This document shows positions 1-8,343 of a stretch of 64,000 nt of DNA, piece after piece. How positions within the stretch are numbered: the stretch's first letter is position 1; each line of letters starts with the position of its first letter. The notes beneath the pieces are model-generated. The model worked only from the letters and a program-made list of their open reading frames with translations, did not search any database and was not told the DNA's origin. Source of the stretch: QQVM01 sp035341855 (GTDB lineage Bacteria; Bacteroidota; Bacteroidia; AKYH767-A; 2013-40CM-41-45); the NCBI GenBank assembly GCA_035341855.1, contig DAOQWA010000002.1:106462-170461 (forward strand). Direction: 5' to 3'. The translations under genes were made by a program, and so were the position numbers.

Positions 1-1715
1 ATGATGGCTTCCTCTTCACCCGGAAGCTTTGCAAGAAAATGTCTCTCAATAGTCCTGAAGAGCGTAAGCTCGACTTTCTTTGGATCAACCAGAACAAACT
101 TTACCTGTGAGGGATGCTTTTTGTATAGAAGTGATACCAGAATTGCATTGAGACCAACCGACTTACCTTGACCTGTGGAGCCGGCCATTAATAGATGTGG
201 CATCTTGGCAAGATCCGCAACAAACACTTCATTCGAAATCGTTTTACCCAGTCCGATCGGGAGCTCATATTCTGAATTCACAAATTTCTCAGAACCAAGT
301 ACTGATTTCATCGGCACAATTTCTGCTTTCTGATTTGGAACCTCAATCCCTATAGTTCCCTTACCTGGAATAGGAGCGATGATCCTGATGCCTAAAGCAG
401 ACAGGCTTAATGCAATATCATCTTCAAGATTTTTAATCTTTGATATTCTTACTCCGGCTTGCGGTACAATCTCAAACAAAGTTACTGTTGGCCCTATCGT
501 CGCTTTAATCTTTTCTATTGAAATGTTATAATGACTTAAAGTTTCAACAATTCTGTTTTTATTTGCTTCAAGCTCTTCCTTGTTGACCTCTATTTTTTTG
601 TCACCATAATTCTCAAGAAGATCCAGAGTAGGGTAGTTGTAGGAAGAAAGATCTAACTTCGGATCATATTCACCTTGTGCATGCGGTAATCCTCCTCCGT
701 CTGATAATAGAACTTCCTCGGCAGCTGCTTCAACTTCAAAAGCGACTCCATCTTCTGACAGAACAAGCTGGGGAATTTCTTCATCTTCTTCTTCTTCATC
801 CTCCTCATACTCATCATCTTCTTCATCCTCATCCTCATCCTCGTCTTCTTCGTCCTCCTCTTCATCATCTTCGTCTTCCATTGAAATATCAATGGATTCA
901 TCATCATCATCATCTTCTTCTTCTTCTTCCTCCTCGTCATCTTCAAGATCCAACTCAACGGTTCTTGCTATGTCATCATCATTTGGGTTATGTGTTGCCA
1001 TCACTCCTGAAGATTCTTCATCGTTCTCCACTTCAGAATCCTCATCTTCAGTTACAAGTTCCTGTTTTGTTCTACTTAAAGGAATATTAAATGCTGCTAC
1101 AAGAAAACCTATAAATGAAAATACTAACATGGACCCGGCCCCAATAAAACCAAGCATTCCTGTCAAGACCTGGCTCATCTGAAAACCATAGCCTCCGGCT
1201 AGCATTAACAAGTCTGGAGATTTATGGAAAATGTAACCAAGAAATGTTGAAACCCAAACCGTAGTAAACAATGAGTACTTTATTGTTCTTGCAATGGGCA
1301 ATAATGTGACATCCCATAAAATTTTCACTCCGAATAGTGTCAAAAGAAAGGGGATAAAGAATGCACATATCCCAAACCACTTGTTTTGAAACTGCAATGC
1401 AGTTACTGCACCAATCTTTCCCAGCCAGTTTTCAACAGAAATATCAGTACGTGAAAATAATTTCCACAGAGAGTCAACACCAGCAATTGCCTGATCTTCC
1501 TTCCATGTGAAAAGGTTTGATGCAAAAGCAACTGTCATAAAAAAGGCACTCATGATCAGAAAGATCCCAAAGATCTTAACTGTCTTTTCGTCCCGAACAA
1601 AATTCCTTATCGATTCTATTTTGCTAGCAAATGAACTCCCGGACTTTATTTTTTTTGACCTGGTCTTGCGCACAGGTGCCTCTTCATTCGCCTCAGCCTT
1701 GAGTCGGTTTGCCAT
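1..1715 (-). CDS. ftsK: DNA translocase FtsK (partial, 3' end beyond window)
   Basis: Membrane-anchored motor that pumps chromosome ends through the division septum. Reading the minus strand from ATG at 1715 gives a short basic N-terminus and four hydrophobic segments (roughly residues 48-70, 95-115, 130-150 and 175-200). A very acidic linker follows (about residues 255-313), then the alpha/beta translocase domain. The Walker A motif GSTGQGKS is at about residue 510, followed by VKFVLVDPKKVELTLF. The frame is open to the window edge, so the Walker B region and the C-terminal gamma (KOPS-reading) domain are not seen. The acidic linker is unusual: over 50 residues almost entirely Asp/Glu. Its reverse strand yields spurious Lys/Met-, Ser- and His/Leu-rich frames. 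Identity as FtsK/SpoIIIE is secure. Exact start is less so, but the ATG at 1715 places the basic segment and TM1 normally. Confidence 0.95.
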   Translation of the reverse strand, partial: MANRLKAEANEEAPVRKTRSKKIKSGSSFASKIESIRNFVRDEKTVKIFGIFLIMSAFFMTVAFASNLFTWKEDQAIAGVDSLWKLFSRTDISVENWLGKIGAVTALQFQNKWFGICAFFIPFLLTLFGVKILWDVTLLPIARTIKYSLFTTVWVSTFLGYIFHKSPDLLMLAGGYGFQMSQVLTGMLGFIGAGSMLVFSFIGFLVAAFNIPLSRTKQELVTEDEDSEVENDEESSGVMATHNPNDDDIARTVELDLEDDEEEEEEEDDDDDESIDISMEDEDDEEEDEEDEDEDEDEEDDEYEEDEEEEDEEIPQLVLSEDGVAFEVEAAAEEVLLSDGGGLPHAQGEYDPKLDLSSYNYPTLDLLENYGDKKIEVNKEELEANKNRIVETLSHYNISIEKIKATIGPTVTLFEIVPQAGVRISKIKNLEDDIALSLSALGIRIIAPIPGKGTIGIEVPNQKAEIVPMKSVLGSEKFVNSEYELPIGLGKTISNEVFVADLAKMPHLLMAGSTGQGKSVGLNAILVSLLYKKHPSQVKFVLVDPKKVELTLFRTIERHFLAKLPGEEEAI

Positions 1716-2015
1716 GTACTGGATATATTTAATATAATTTTTAAAATTAGAACCTCTACGCTCCTGAATTTCCTACATAATTTAAAGATATTAACAAGGT
1801 TTTCAAGAGGAATTCATTATAGTATAACTTAAGATAGACTTATATATTTTATTGAAAATGATACCGGAATTTACACTTCATATAACTGAGATGCACTGCA
1901 TTAGACAACCAAATCGCTTGAGAATGTCAAAAATCAGTAGAAGAGGCTGATCTTTAGAGTTAATTTTCTTAATTTTCTCTCCACAAATTTTAATCTAGCC
2001 AATCAATCCCATAAC
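1716..2015. other. Intergenic region between divergent ftsK and the DUF4412-like gene
   Basis: About 300 bases separating two divergently transcribed genes, so it should hold both promoters. It is AT-rich with no open frame worth calling, no RNA gene and no convincing TAnnTTTG element on either strand. Confidence 0.4.
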
Positions 2016-2690
2016 ATGAAAAAAGCCACTTTCTCACTATTGTTCTTATTTCTTTGCTCAGTAAACTACCTGCATGCCCAAAATCAGTACGGACTGACTT
2101 CCGGAAAAATTGTCTTTGAAATAAGTTATATGGATGACAGACTCGACGCTCAAACTAAGGCAATGATGCCCACTGAGACAATCATGTATTTTAAAAATAA
2201 AAAGTCCAGGGTAAATATTTCAATGGCAATGGGAAGCACCAGTATCATTTCAGATGATGCATCTAAAAAATCAACCGTCCTGATGGATTTCATGGGAAAT
2301 AAATTTGCTATGGAAAGCACCTATGAAGATAATAAGAAAGAGATGAGTAAGTCCGGAGAATATACCGTAGAAAAGCTTGATGGTTCTAAAGTAATAGCAG
2401 GCTATAATTGTAAGAAAGCTAAAGTTACTCAAACCCACAAAGGAGAAAATATTTCATTTGATGTATGGTACTCAAACGAAATAGGTATTAACAACGCCGG
2501 AGCTAACGGATTGGAAGGGATCGAAGGCTGCATGCTGGAATATGAACTTATCCAAAATGGCACCCATATGAAAATGTCTACCAAGAGCATAAGCAAAGAA
2601 GATGTAAAAGATTCTATGTTTACCGTTCCTGATGGATATACAATGACAACACCTGAAGCATTGAAATCAATGATGGGAGGAGGGCGATAA
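2016..2690 (+). CDS. Exported DUF4412-like protein
   Basis: 224-residue protein with a clear signal peptide (MKKATFSLLFLFLCSVNYLHAQ, cleavage after residue 21 or 22) and no membrane segment after it, so it is periplasmic or outer-membrane associated. The body alternates strand-like segments (GKIVFEISYMDD, ETIMYFKNKKSRVNIS, STVLMDFMGNKFAME). It carries the pattern of a conserved motif around residues 125-140 (KVIAGYNCKKAKV) seen in Bacteroidetes DUF4412/GLPGLI-type proteins, which probably have a LolA-like half-barrel. Methionine is common near the C-terminus, which ends MMGGGR. It sits 51 bases before recN and may share its transcript. No function can be stated; the family assignment is from remembered pattern, not a search. 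Confidence 0.6.
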   Translation: MKKATFSLLFLFLCSVNYLHAQNQYGLTSGKIVFEISYMDDRLDAQTKAMMPTETIMYFKNKKSRVNISMAMGSTSIISDDASKKSTVLMDFMGNKFAMESTYEDNKKEMSKSGEYTVEKLDGSKVIAGYNCKKAKVTQTHKGENISFDVWYSNEIGINNAGANGLEGIEGCMLEYELIQNGTHMKMSTKSISKEDVKDSMFTVPDGYTMTTPEALKSMMGGGR

Positions 2691-2741
2691 ATTTTATTTT
2701 CTGCTGTTATTTAGGATAATCCCTTTGATTACTTTTACGGA

Positions 2742-4409
2742 ATGTTATTACGACTCTCCATTCAAAACTATGCCTTGATTGACCAACTCGAGCTTGAGTT
2801 TAAAGAAGGCTTGAATATTATCACAGGGGAAACAGGTGCCGGAAAGTCTATTCTCCTCGGTGCATTGTCATTGATTCTTGGTCAAAGAGCAGATTCAACA
2901 TCACTGCTTGACCCTACACGAAAAAGTATCGTTGAAGGAGAATTCAAATTTTCTAAAAAGCAAGCAGGCATTATTGGTTTTTTTAAAGAGCTTGATCTTG
3001 ATCTTGAAAAAACAATCTTGCTCCGTAGAGAACTAAGCGCCGAAGGGAAATCAAGAGCCTTCATCAACGACACTCCTGTCAACCTTCAGCAGATGCGAGA
3101 GTTGGGAGGTATGTTAATTGACATACATTCACAGCACGAAACTTTATTGCTAAACAGGTCTGATTTTCAACTTTCTAGCCTTGATGCATTTGCAGGTATT
3201 TCTGATGGTGTAGAGAAATACAAAAAGTCTTATCAAAACTATGTTCAAAAACTCAATGCACTTGAAAAGCTTATTGAAGATGAAAATAAAGTAAAAGCTG
3301 ATCAGGATTACTTTCAATTTCAGTTTACTGAACTCAGTGAAGCTGCTTTGCAGGAAGGAGAACAAGAACTACTGGAAGATGAGCTTAAAACTCTTTCAAA
3401 TGCAGACGAAATAAGAAACGGAATTAACTCGCTTGAGCAGCTCTTATCCACGGGAGAGAATAATGTGATCGAATTACTTCATCGTGCCGGATTCCAAATG
3501 CATCAATTAGGCAATTACAATGCGAAACTTGAAGCACTTTCTGAGCGTCTGAAAAGTTCTGAAATTGAGCTTAAAGATATAATCACAGAATTGGAAGATT
3601 TAAGTTCTGAAATTGCAGTTGATCCTTCAAGACTGGAAATTGTTACTGATCGCTTAAATATCATTTATAAGCTTCAACAAAAGCATCGTAAAAATTCCAT
3701 AGCTGAACTGATCGAACTTCGTGAAGAATTTGACAACAAACTTTCAGGAATTCAGACTTTGGAAGCTCAAATTGAACTTCAAAAACGGGAATGTCTGATT
3801 TTAAAATCTCAGTTATACACAACTGCAAGTCAATTGTCTTCTCGAAGAACTAAAACTATTCCTGATCTGGAACTTAATATTAAGAAGCTGCTGAAAGAAG
3901 TTGGAATGGCTAACGCTGTTTTAAAAATTGAAAATGATTGTCTTCCCGAAGGCGAAATCGGACCTAATGGAATTGATGCTATTCGTTATTTATTTTCAGC
4001 AAACAAAGGGGTTGCCTATTCTGACATCAGCAAAGTGGCTAGCGGCGGAGAACTCAGCAGGCTTATGCTATGCCTGAAATCGGCTGTAGCAAAACTGATA
4101 GAATTACCATCATTGATCTTTGATGAAATTGATACAGGTGTATCAGGTGAAACAGCTTTTAAGATAGGTAAGCTGATGCATGAAATGTCTTTCAGTCACC
4201 AGTTGATTGTTATCACACACCTACCACAAATTGCCGGTAGAGGTAACACACATTTTTTCGTTTACAAGGAAGTGTCGGGTAAAAAGACATATACAAAAGT
4301 GAGGGCACTAAGTAAGGAAGACAGAGTCATCGAAATTGCCAGAATGCTCAGCGGGGATAAACCAACGTCCATAGCTATGCAAAATGCAAAGGAGCTTATG
4401 AAAGCCTGA
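2742..4409 (+). CDS. recN: DNA repair protein RecN
   Basis: SMC-like ATPase acting early in double-strand break repair, bringing or holding DNA ends together for RecA. The 555 residues match the usual length (about 550-570). Walker A GETGAGKS is at residues 29-36, right after the family-typical IQNYALIDQLELEF start. A long coiled-coil region spans about residues 155-385. The ABC signature KVASGGELSRLML and Walker B LIFDEIDTGVSG follow, then a VITHLPQIA switch-like segment. Start ATG at 2742 gives the canonical N-terminus with no leader. Downstream fabI is about 100 bases away on the same strand. Confidence 0.97.
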   Translation: MLLRLSIQNYALIDQLELEFKEGLNIITGETGAGKSILLGALSLILGQRADSTSLLDPTRKSIVEGEFKFSKKQAGIIGFFKELDLDLEKTILLRRELSAEGKSRAFINDTPVNLQQMRELGGMLIDIHSQHETLLLNRSDFQLSSLDAFAGISDGVEKYKKSYQNYVQKLNALEKLIEDENKVKADQDYFQFQFTELSEAALQEGEQELLEDELKTLSNADEIRNGINSLEQLLSTGENNVIELLHRAGFQMHQLGNYNAKLEALSERLKSSEIELKDIITELEDLSSEIAVDPSRLEIVTDRLNIIYKLQQKHRKNSIAELIELREEFDNKLSGIQTLEAQIELQKRECLILKSQLYTTASQLSSRRTKTIPDLELNIKKLLKEVGMANAVLKIENDCLPEGEIGPNGIDAIRYLFSANKGVAYSDISKVASGGELSRLMLCLKSAVAKLIELPSLIFDEIDTGVSGETAFKIGKLMHEMSFSHQLIVITHLPQIAGRGNTHFFVYKEVSGKKTYTKVRALSKEDRVIEIARMLSGDKPTSIAMQNAKELMKA

Positions 4410-4505
4410 TTCTCATTTAAATGAAAAATAACCTGCTTTAAGTCCCTCGGAAAATCATTTTAGTTTTAAAATAATTGTTAATTTGCCCTTCATAAACCTA
4501 AAATT

Positions 4506-5318
4506 ATGTCAAATAATCTTTTAAAAGGTAAATGCGGAATCATTTCAGGTGCACTGGATGCAAATTCAATTGCCTGGAAAGTAGCACAACGATGCCATCA
4601 GGAAGGTGCCCGAATTGTCCTGACGAATGCTCCTATAGCCATGAGAATGGGTGAAATTAAAAAACTCGCCGAAGAAACAAATTCTGAAATAGTACCGGCC
4701 GATGCTACCTCTATGGAAGACCTGGATAATCTATACACTAAATCCATGGAAATAATGGGAGGGAAAATGGACTTTGTACTGCATTCAATAGGAATGTCAG
4801 TGAACATCAGGAAAAATATTTCTTATCCTGAAAGCAACTATGACTATTTCATGAAAGGCATAGACGTCTCAGCCTTGTCATTACACAAAATGCTAAGTGT
4901 AGCGATGAAAAAAGATGCGATCAATGAATGGGGAAGTGTTGTTGCACTTACCTATATGGCTGCTCAAAGAACCTTTCCATTCTATACAGACATGGCAGAC
5001 ATCAAAGCCATGCTGGAATCGATTACCCGAAGTTTTGGCTATCACTATGGAAAATTTAGAAATGTACGGGTAAACACCATTTCCCAATCGCCTACAAAAA
5101 CAACAGCAGGGAGTGGCATAAAAGGATTTGAAGAGTTTTACAATTTTGCGGACAGGATCGCACCTTTAGGTAATGCCAGTTCTGATGCATGCGCTGATTA
5201 TTGCGTCTCTTTATTTTCTGATCTGACCAAGATGGTCACTATGCAAAATTTATTTCATGACGGTGGCTATTCAAATACCGGAATCAGTCAGGATGTTATG
5301 GATAAATTTTCTAACTAA
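4506..5318 (+). CDS. fabI: Enoyl-[acyl-carrier-protein] reductase (NADH), FabI
   Basis: Last reductive step of fatty-acid elongation: reduces trans-2-enoyl-ACP with NAD(P)H in the cytoplasm. The 270-residue protein has the SDR/FabI nucleotide-binding start GKCGIISGALDANSIAW, typical of FabI rather than classic SDRs. It also has the ADATSMEDL segment and the catalytic pair Tyr160-x6-Lys167, with a second conserved Tyr at 150. The loop between them (FPFYTDMADIK) differs from the enterobacterial NYNVMGLAK form but keeps the spacing. The C-terminal NLFHDGGYSNTGIS is normal for the family. ATG at 4506 follows a candidate -7 element (TTAATTTG at 4478-4485). A strong hairpin terminator shared with clpC follows. 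Confidence 0.95.
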   Translation: MSNNLLKGKCGIISGALDANSIAWKVAQRCHQEGARIVLTNAPIAMRMGEIKKLAEETNSEIVPADATSMEDLDNLYTKSMEIMGGKMDFVLHSIGMSVNIRKNISYPESNYDYFMKGIDVSALSLHKMLSVAMKKDAINEWGSVVALTYMAAQRTFPFYTDMADIKAMLESITRSFGYHYGKFRNVRVNTISQSPTKTTAGSGIKGFEEFYNFADRIAPLGNASSDACADYCVSLFSDLTKMVTMQNLFHDGGYSNTGISQDVMDKFSN

Positions 5319-5331
5319 AAAAGTATACCAT

Positions 5332-5369
5332 AAAAAAAGGGTTATTGAAATTTCAATAACCCTTTTTTT
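5332..5369. terminator. Bidirectional intrinsic terminator between fabI and clpC
   Basis: Near-perfect palindrome: an A-run, GGGTTATTGAAA, TTTCAATAACCC, then a T-run. It lies between the convergent fabI and clpC stops and would read as a Rho-independent terminator on both strands. Confidence 0.93.
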
Positions 5370-5381
5370 ATAATTGATCTC

Positions 5382-7970
5382 TTATTCCTGATCCTGATCA
5401 CTTTTCTTTTTGCGACCGGAACCTGATTTAGTAGGAGGAGTAGCAGGTGGATTTCCACTTGCTTTAATTACGGAGATCTTGAGCTCCGATTTTTCTTTAT
5501 CAAGATTAACTTTGATGGTATCTCCCTCTGAAAGTTCTGCCTTAATAATCTCTTCCGCAAGAGGATCCTCAAGATATTTTTGAATGGCTCTCTTCAATGG
5601 TCGTGCTCCGTAGTTGTGGTCATATCCATGATCAGCAATGAAGTCTTTAGCTTCAGGAGTAAGATCAATTTTGTAACCCAGTTCGGTTATACGTCCATAC
5701 AATTTAACCAATTCAATATCGATGATCTTATGAATGTGTTCTTTTTCAAGAGAATTGAACATCACCACATCGTCGATACGATTAAGGAATTCAGGGGCGA
5801 AGGCTTTCTTAAGGGCGTTCTCGATAACACCACGGGAATGCTCATCAGCCTGACTGCTCTTAGAGGAAGTCTGAAATCCTACACCTTGTCCGAAATCTTT
5901 AAGCTGACGTGAACCAATGTTTGAGGTCATGATCATGATCGTATTTTTAAAATCTACCTTACGACCAAGACTGTCTGTGAGAGTTCCCTCATCAAGAACC
6001 TGCAATAATAGATTAAAAATATCCGGATGTGCTTTTTCGATCTCATCAAGTAAGACAACAGAATAAGGCTTACGTCGAACTTTTTCGGTTAACTGTCCGC
6101 CTTCTTCATAACCTACATATCCCGGAGGTGCACCGATAAGGCGGGATACAGCGAACTTCTCCATATACTCACTCATATCAATACGGATCAACGCATCATC
6201 GGAATCGAAAAGGTAACGGGCAATGACTTTTGCAAGCTCAGTTTTACCGACACCGGTAGGACCCAGGAACACAAAAGTTCCAATTGGTTTGTTAGGGTCT
6301 TTTAGTCCTGCACGATTACGCTGGATGGCACGAACAACCTTTTTAATTGCGTCATCCTGACCAATTACTTTACCCATCATTTCGTCCGACATCCTGACAA
6401 GTCTGTTTCCTTCAGATTGTGCTACACGAGTCACCGGAATTCCGGTCATCATGGCGACAACTTCTGCAACATCCTGATCAGTGACGGTATACCGGTTGTT
6501 TTTAGTTTCTTCTTCCCACTGCTTTTTTGCAACCTCAAGTTGTTCAAGCAACTGTTTCTCTGTATCACGAAGCTTAGCAGCTTCTTCGTACTTCTGACTT
6601 CTTACAACCTTATTTTTCTCGTTCTTAATATCCTGAACTTTACTTTCAAGATCAAGGATCGTCTTAGGAACATGAATATTTGTGATGTGAACCCTTGAAC
6701 CGGCTTCATCTAATGCGTCAATAGCTTTGTCAGGTAAAAATCTGTCGGTAATATAACGGGAGGTAAGGGTCACACATGCTTTAATGGCATCAGGAGTATA
6801 ATTCACATTGTGATGCTCTTCATATCTCTCCTTAATGTTATTTAGAATTTCCTGAGTCTCTTCCATAGATGCAGGCTCAATCAGGACTCGCTGGAATCGA
6901 CGATCAAGAGCGCCATCTTTTTCTATATACTGACGATACTCATCTAAAGTGGTGGCACCAATACACTGAATTTCTCCTCTGGCCAGGGCAGGCTTGAACA
7001 TATTGGAAGCATCAAGTGAACCTGAAGCACCTCCGGCACCGATGATGGTATGAATTTCATCAATGAACAGGATCACGTCAGGAGATTTTTCCAACTCATT
7101 CATTACTGCTTTCATTCTTTCCTCAAACTGACCACGGTATTTGGTTCCTGCAACGAGAGAGGCAAGATCAAGGGTGACAATGCGTTTGTTAAACAAAACC
7201 CTTGAAACCTTTCTTTGTACAATTCTTAATGCAAGACCTTCAGCAATGGCTGATTTTCCTACACCCGGTTCTCCAATTAAAATAGGGTTGTTTTTCTTTC
7301 TACGAGAAAGGATCTGTGACACACGCTCAATTTCTTTCTCCCGACCAACGATAGGATCAAGGCGACCTTCCTCTGCAGCCTTTGTCAAATCTCTGCCAAA
7401 ATTGTCAAGCACCGGAGTTTTCGATTTGGCATCAGAAGATTTTTTTCCGCTGACACTTCCTCCGCCACCACCCTCATCATCTTTTGCATATGGATCATCT
7501 TCAGAAGGGTTGTGAGGGGCTTCTGATCTGAAATTAGCTTTTAGAACTTCAAGTTCTTCTTTTACAATTTCATAAGAAATACCATACTGATTCAATATCT
7601 GCGTGGCGATATTGTCTTCATCTTTTAAAATTGATAATAGGAGATGCTCGGTACCAATTACGTCGCTCTTAAATACCTTTGCTTCGAGATATGTGATCTT
7701 TAAAGCTTTCTCTGCCTGTTTAGTCAGAGGAATATTGCCCATATTACTACTGGCAACTGCACTACCTTTGATAGTGCCTTCAATAGACTTCCGAAGTTCA
7801 GAAAGATTAATTCCCAAAGATTTGAGAATTTTAATGGCAATACCTTCGCCCTCTCTAATGAGGCCCAGCAAAAGGTGTTCAGCTCCAATATAATCATGCT
7901 GAAGACGCATCGCTTCTTCCTTACTGAAGGAAATTACATCTTTGACACGAGGGGAAAATTTTGCTTCCAT
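5382..7970 (-). CDS. clpC: ATP-dependent Clp protease ATP-binding subunit ClpC
   Basis: Hsp100 unfoldase that feeds substrates to ClpP. The 862 residues contain, in order: a double Clp N-domain (about residues 5-145), a Gly/acidic linker (155-180), and the first AAA+ module with Walker A GEPGVGKS at 233-240 and Walker B VILFIDEIH near 300. A middle domain with a UVR-like helical stretch (about 435-480) marks it as ClpC rather than ClpA. The second AAA+ module has GPTGVGKT near 575. The loop GQGVGF in the second module carries the VGF tripeptide used to dock ClpP, so it should be a protease partner and not a ClpB-type disaggregase. The tail is Lys/Ser/Pro-rich and polar. Transcribed divergently from gyrA. 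Confidence 0.96.
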   Translation of the reverse strand: MEAKFSPRVKDVISFSKEEAMRLQHDYIGAEHLLLGLIREGEGIAIKILKSLGINLSELRKSIEGTIKGSAVASSNMGNIPLTKQAEKALKITYLEAKVFKSDVIGTEHLLLSILKDEDNIATQILNQYGISYEIVKEELEVLKANFRSEAPHNPSEDDPYAKDDEGGGGGSVSGKKSSDAKSKTPVLDNFGRDLTKAAEEGRLDPIVGREKEIERVSQILSRRKKNNPILIGEPGVGKSAIAEGLALRIVQRKVSRVLFNKRIVTLDLASLVAGTKYRGQFEERMKAVMNELEKSPDVILFIDEIHTIIGAGGASGSLDASNMFKPALARGEIQCIGATTLDEYRQYIEKDGALDRRFQRVLIEPASMEETQEILNNIKERYEEHHNVNYTPDAIKACVTLTSRYITDRFLPDKAIDALDEAGSRVHITNIHVPKTILDLESKVQDIKNEKNKVVRSQKYEEAAKLRDTEKQLLEQLEVAKKQWEEETKNNRYTVTDQDVAEVVAMMTGIPVTRVAQSEGNRLVRMSDEMMGKVIGQDDAIKKVVRAIQRNRAGLKDPNKPIGTFVFLGPTGVGKTELAKVIARYLFDSDDALIRIDMSEYMEKFAVSRLIGAPPGYVGYEEGGQLTEKVRRKPYSVVLLDEIEKAHPDIFNLLLQVLDEGTLTDSLGRKVDFKNTIMIMTSNIGSRQLKDFGQGVGFQTSSKSSQADEHSRGVIENALKKAFAPEFLNRIDDVVMFNSLEKEHIHKIIDIELVKLYGRITELGYKIDLTPEAKDFIADHGYDHNYGARPLKRAIQKYLEDPLAEEIIKAELSEGDTIKVNLDKEKSELKISVIKASGNPPATPPTKSGSGRKKKSDQDQE

Positions 7971-8343
7971 ACTATGAGATTATTTTATTTTTTTTAACGA
8001 ATGAGACGCACTATTAGTTCGCAGAATTAAGCACAAGTTATGAACAAAATTGGGTCTTTCAGCGGTATCTACTGCAAGAAACGTGCTATAACTTACAAGC
8101 TGCCAGGTGGGCAGTTGATCTTTTCAACAAGTTTGTGTTTGTTTTATTCTCGTTATTTAAGCCGAATTTCAGTATCTTCGGCTTTTATAAAAGCATGAAA
8201 AACAGGCAAAATCTTACTGTTTTCGGGCAATCTTGCCGAAAGCAGGTTAAGCTGAGTTGCGGCTGAAACCGGAGCTTCAGAAAAAGAGAAACGGCATGCA
8301 TTTTTAACTAAAAAAAGTACCCTTAAATCTGAAAATATAACTT
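7971..8343. other. Intergenic region between divergent clpC and gyrA
   Basis: 373 bases holding the start regions of two divergent genes. At 8159-8184 there is an inverted repeat, AAGCCGAA and TTCGGCTT, around a 10-base loop. An imperfect one lies at about 8222-8240 (TTCGGGCAA...TTGCCGAA). They could form a structured gyrA leader or weak attenuators, but neither has a proper T-run. No open reading frame and no clear promoter hexamers were found. Confidence 0.4.

Noticed and set aside
653..1182. Long frames rich in Lys/Met, Ser or His/Leu overlapping ftsK
   Set aside because: They are other-frame readings of the GAA/GAT-rich DNA that encodes the acidic linker of ftsK.
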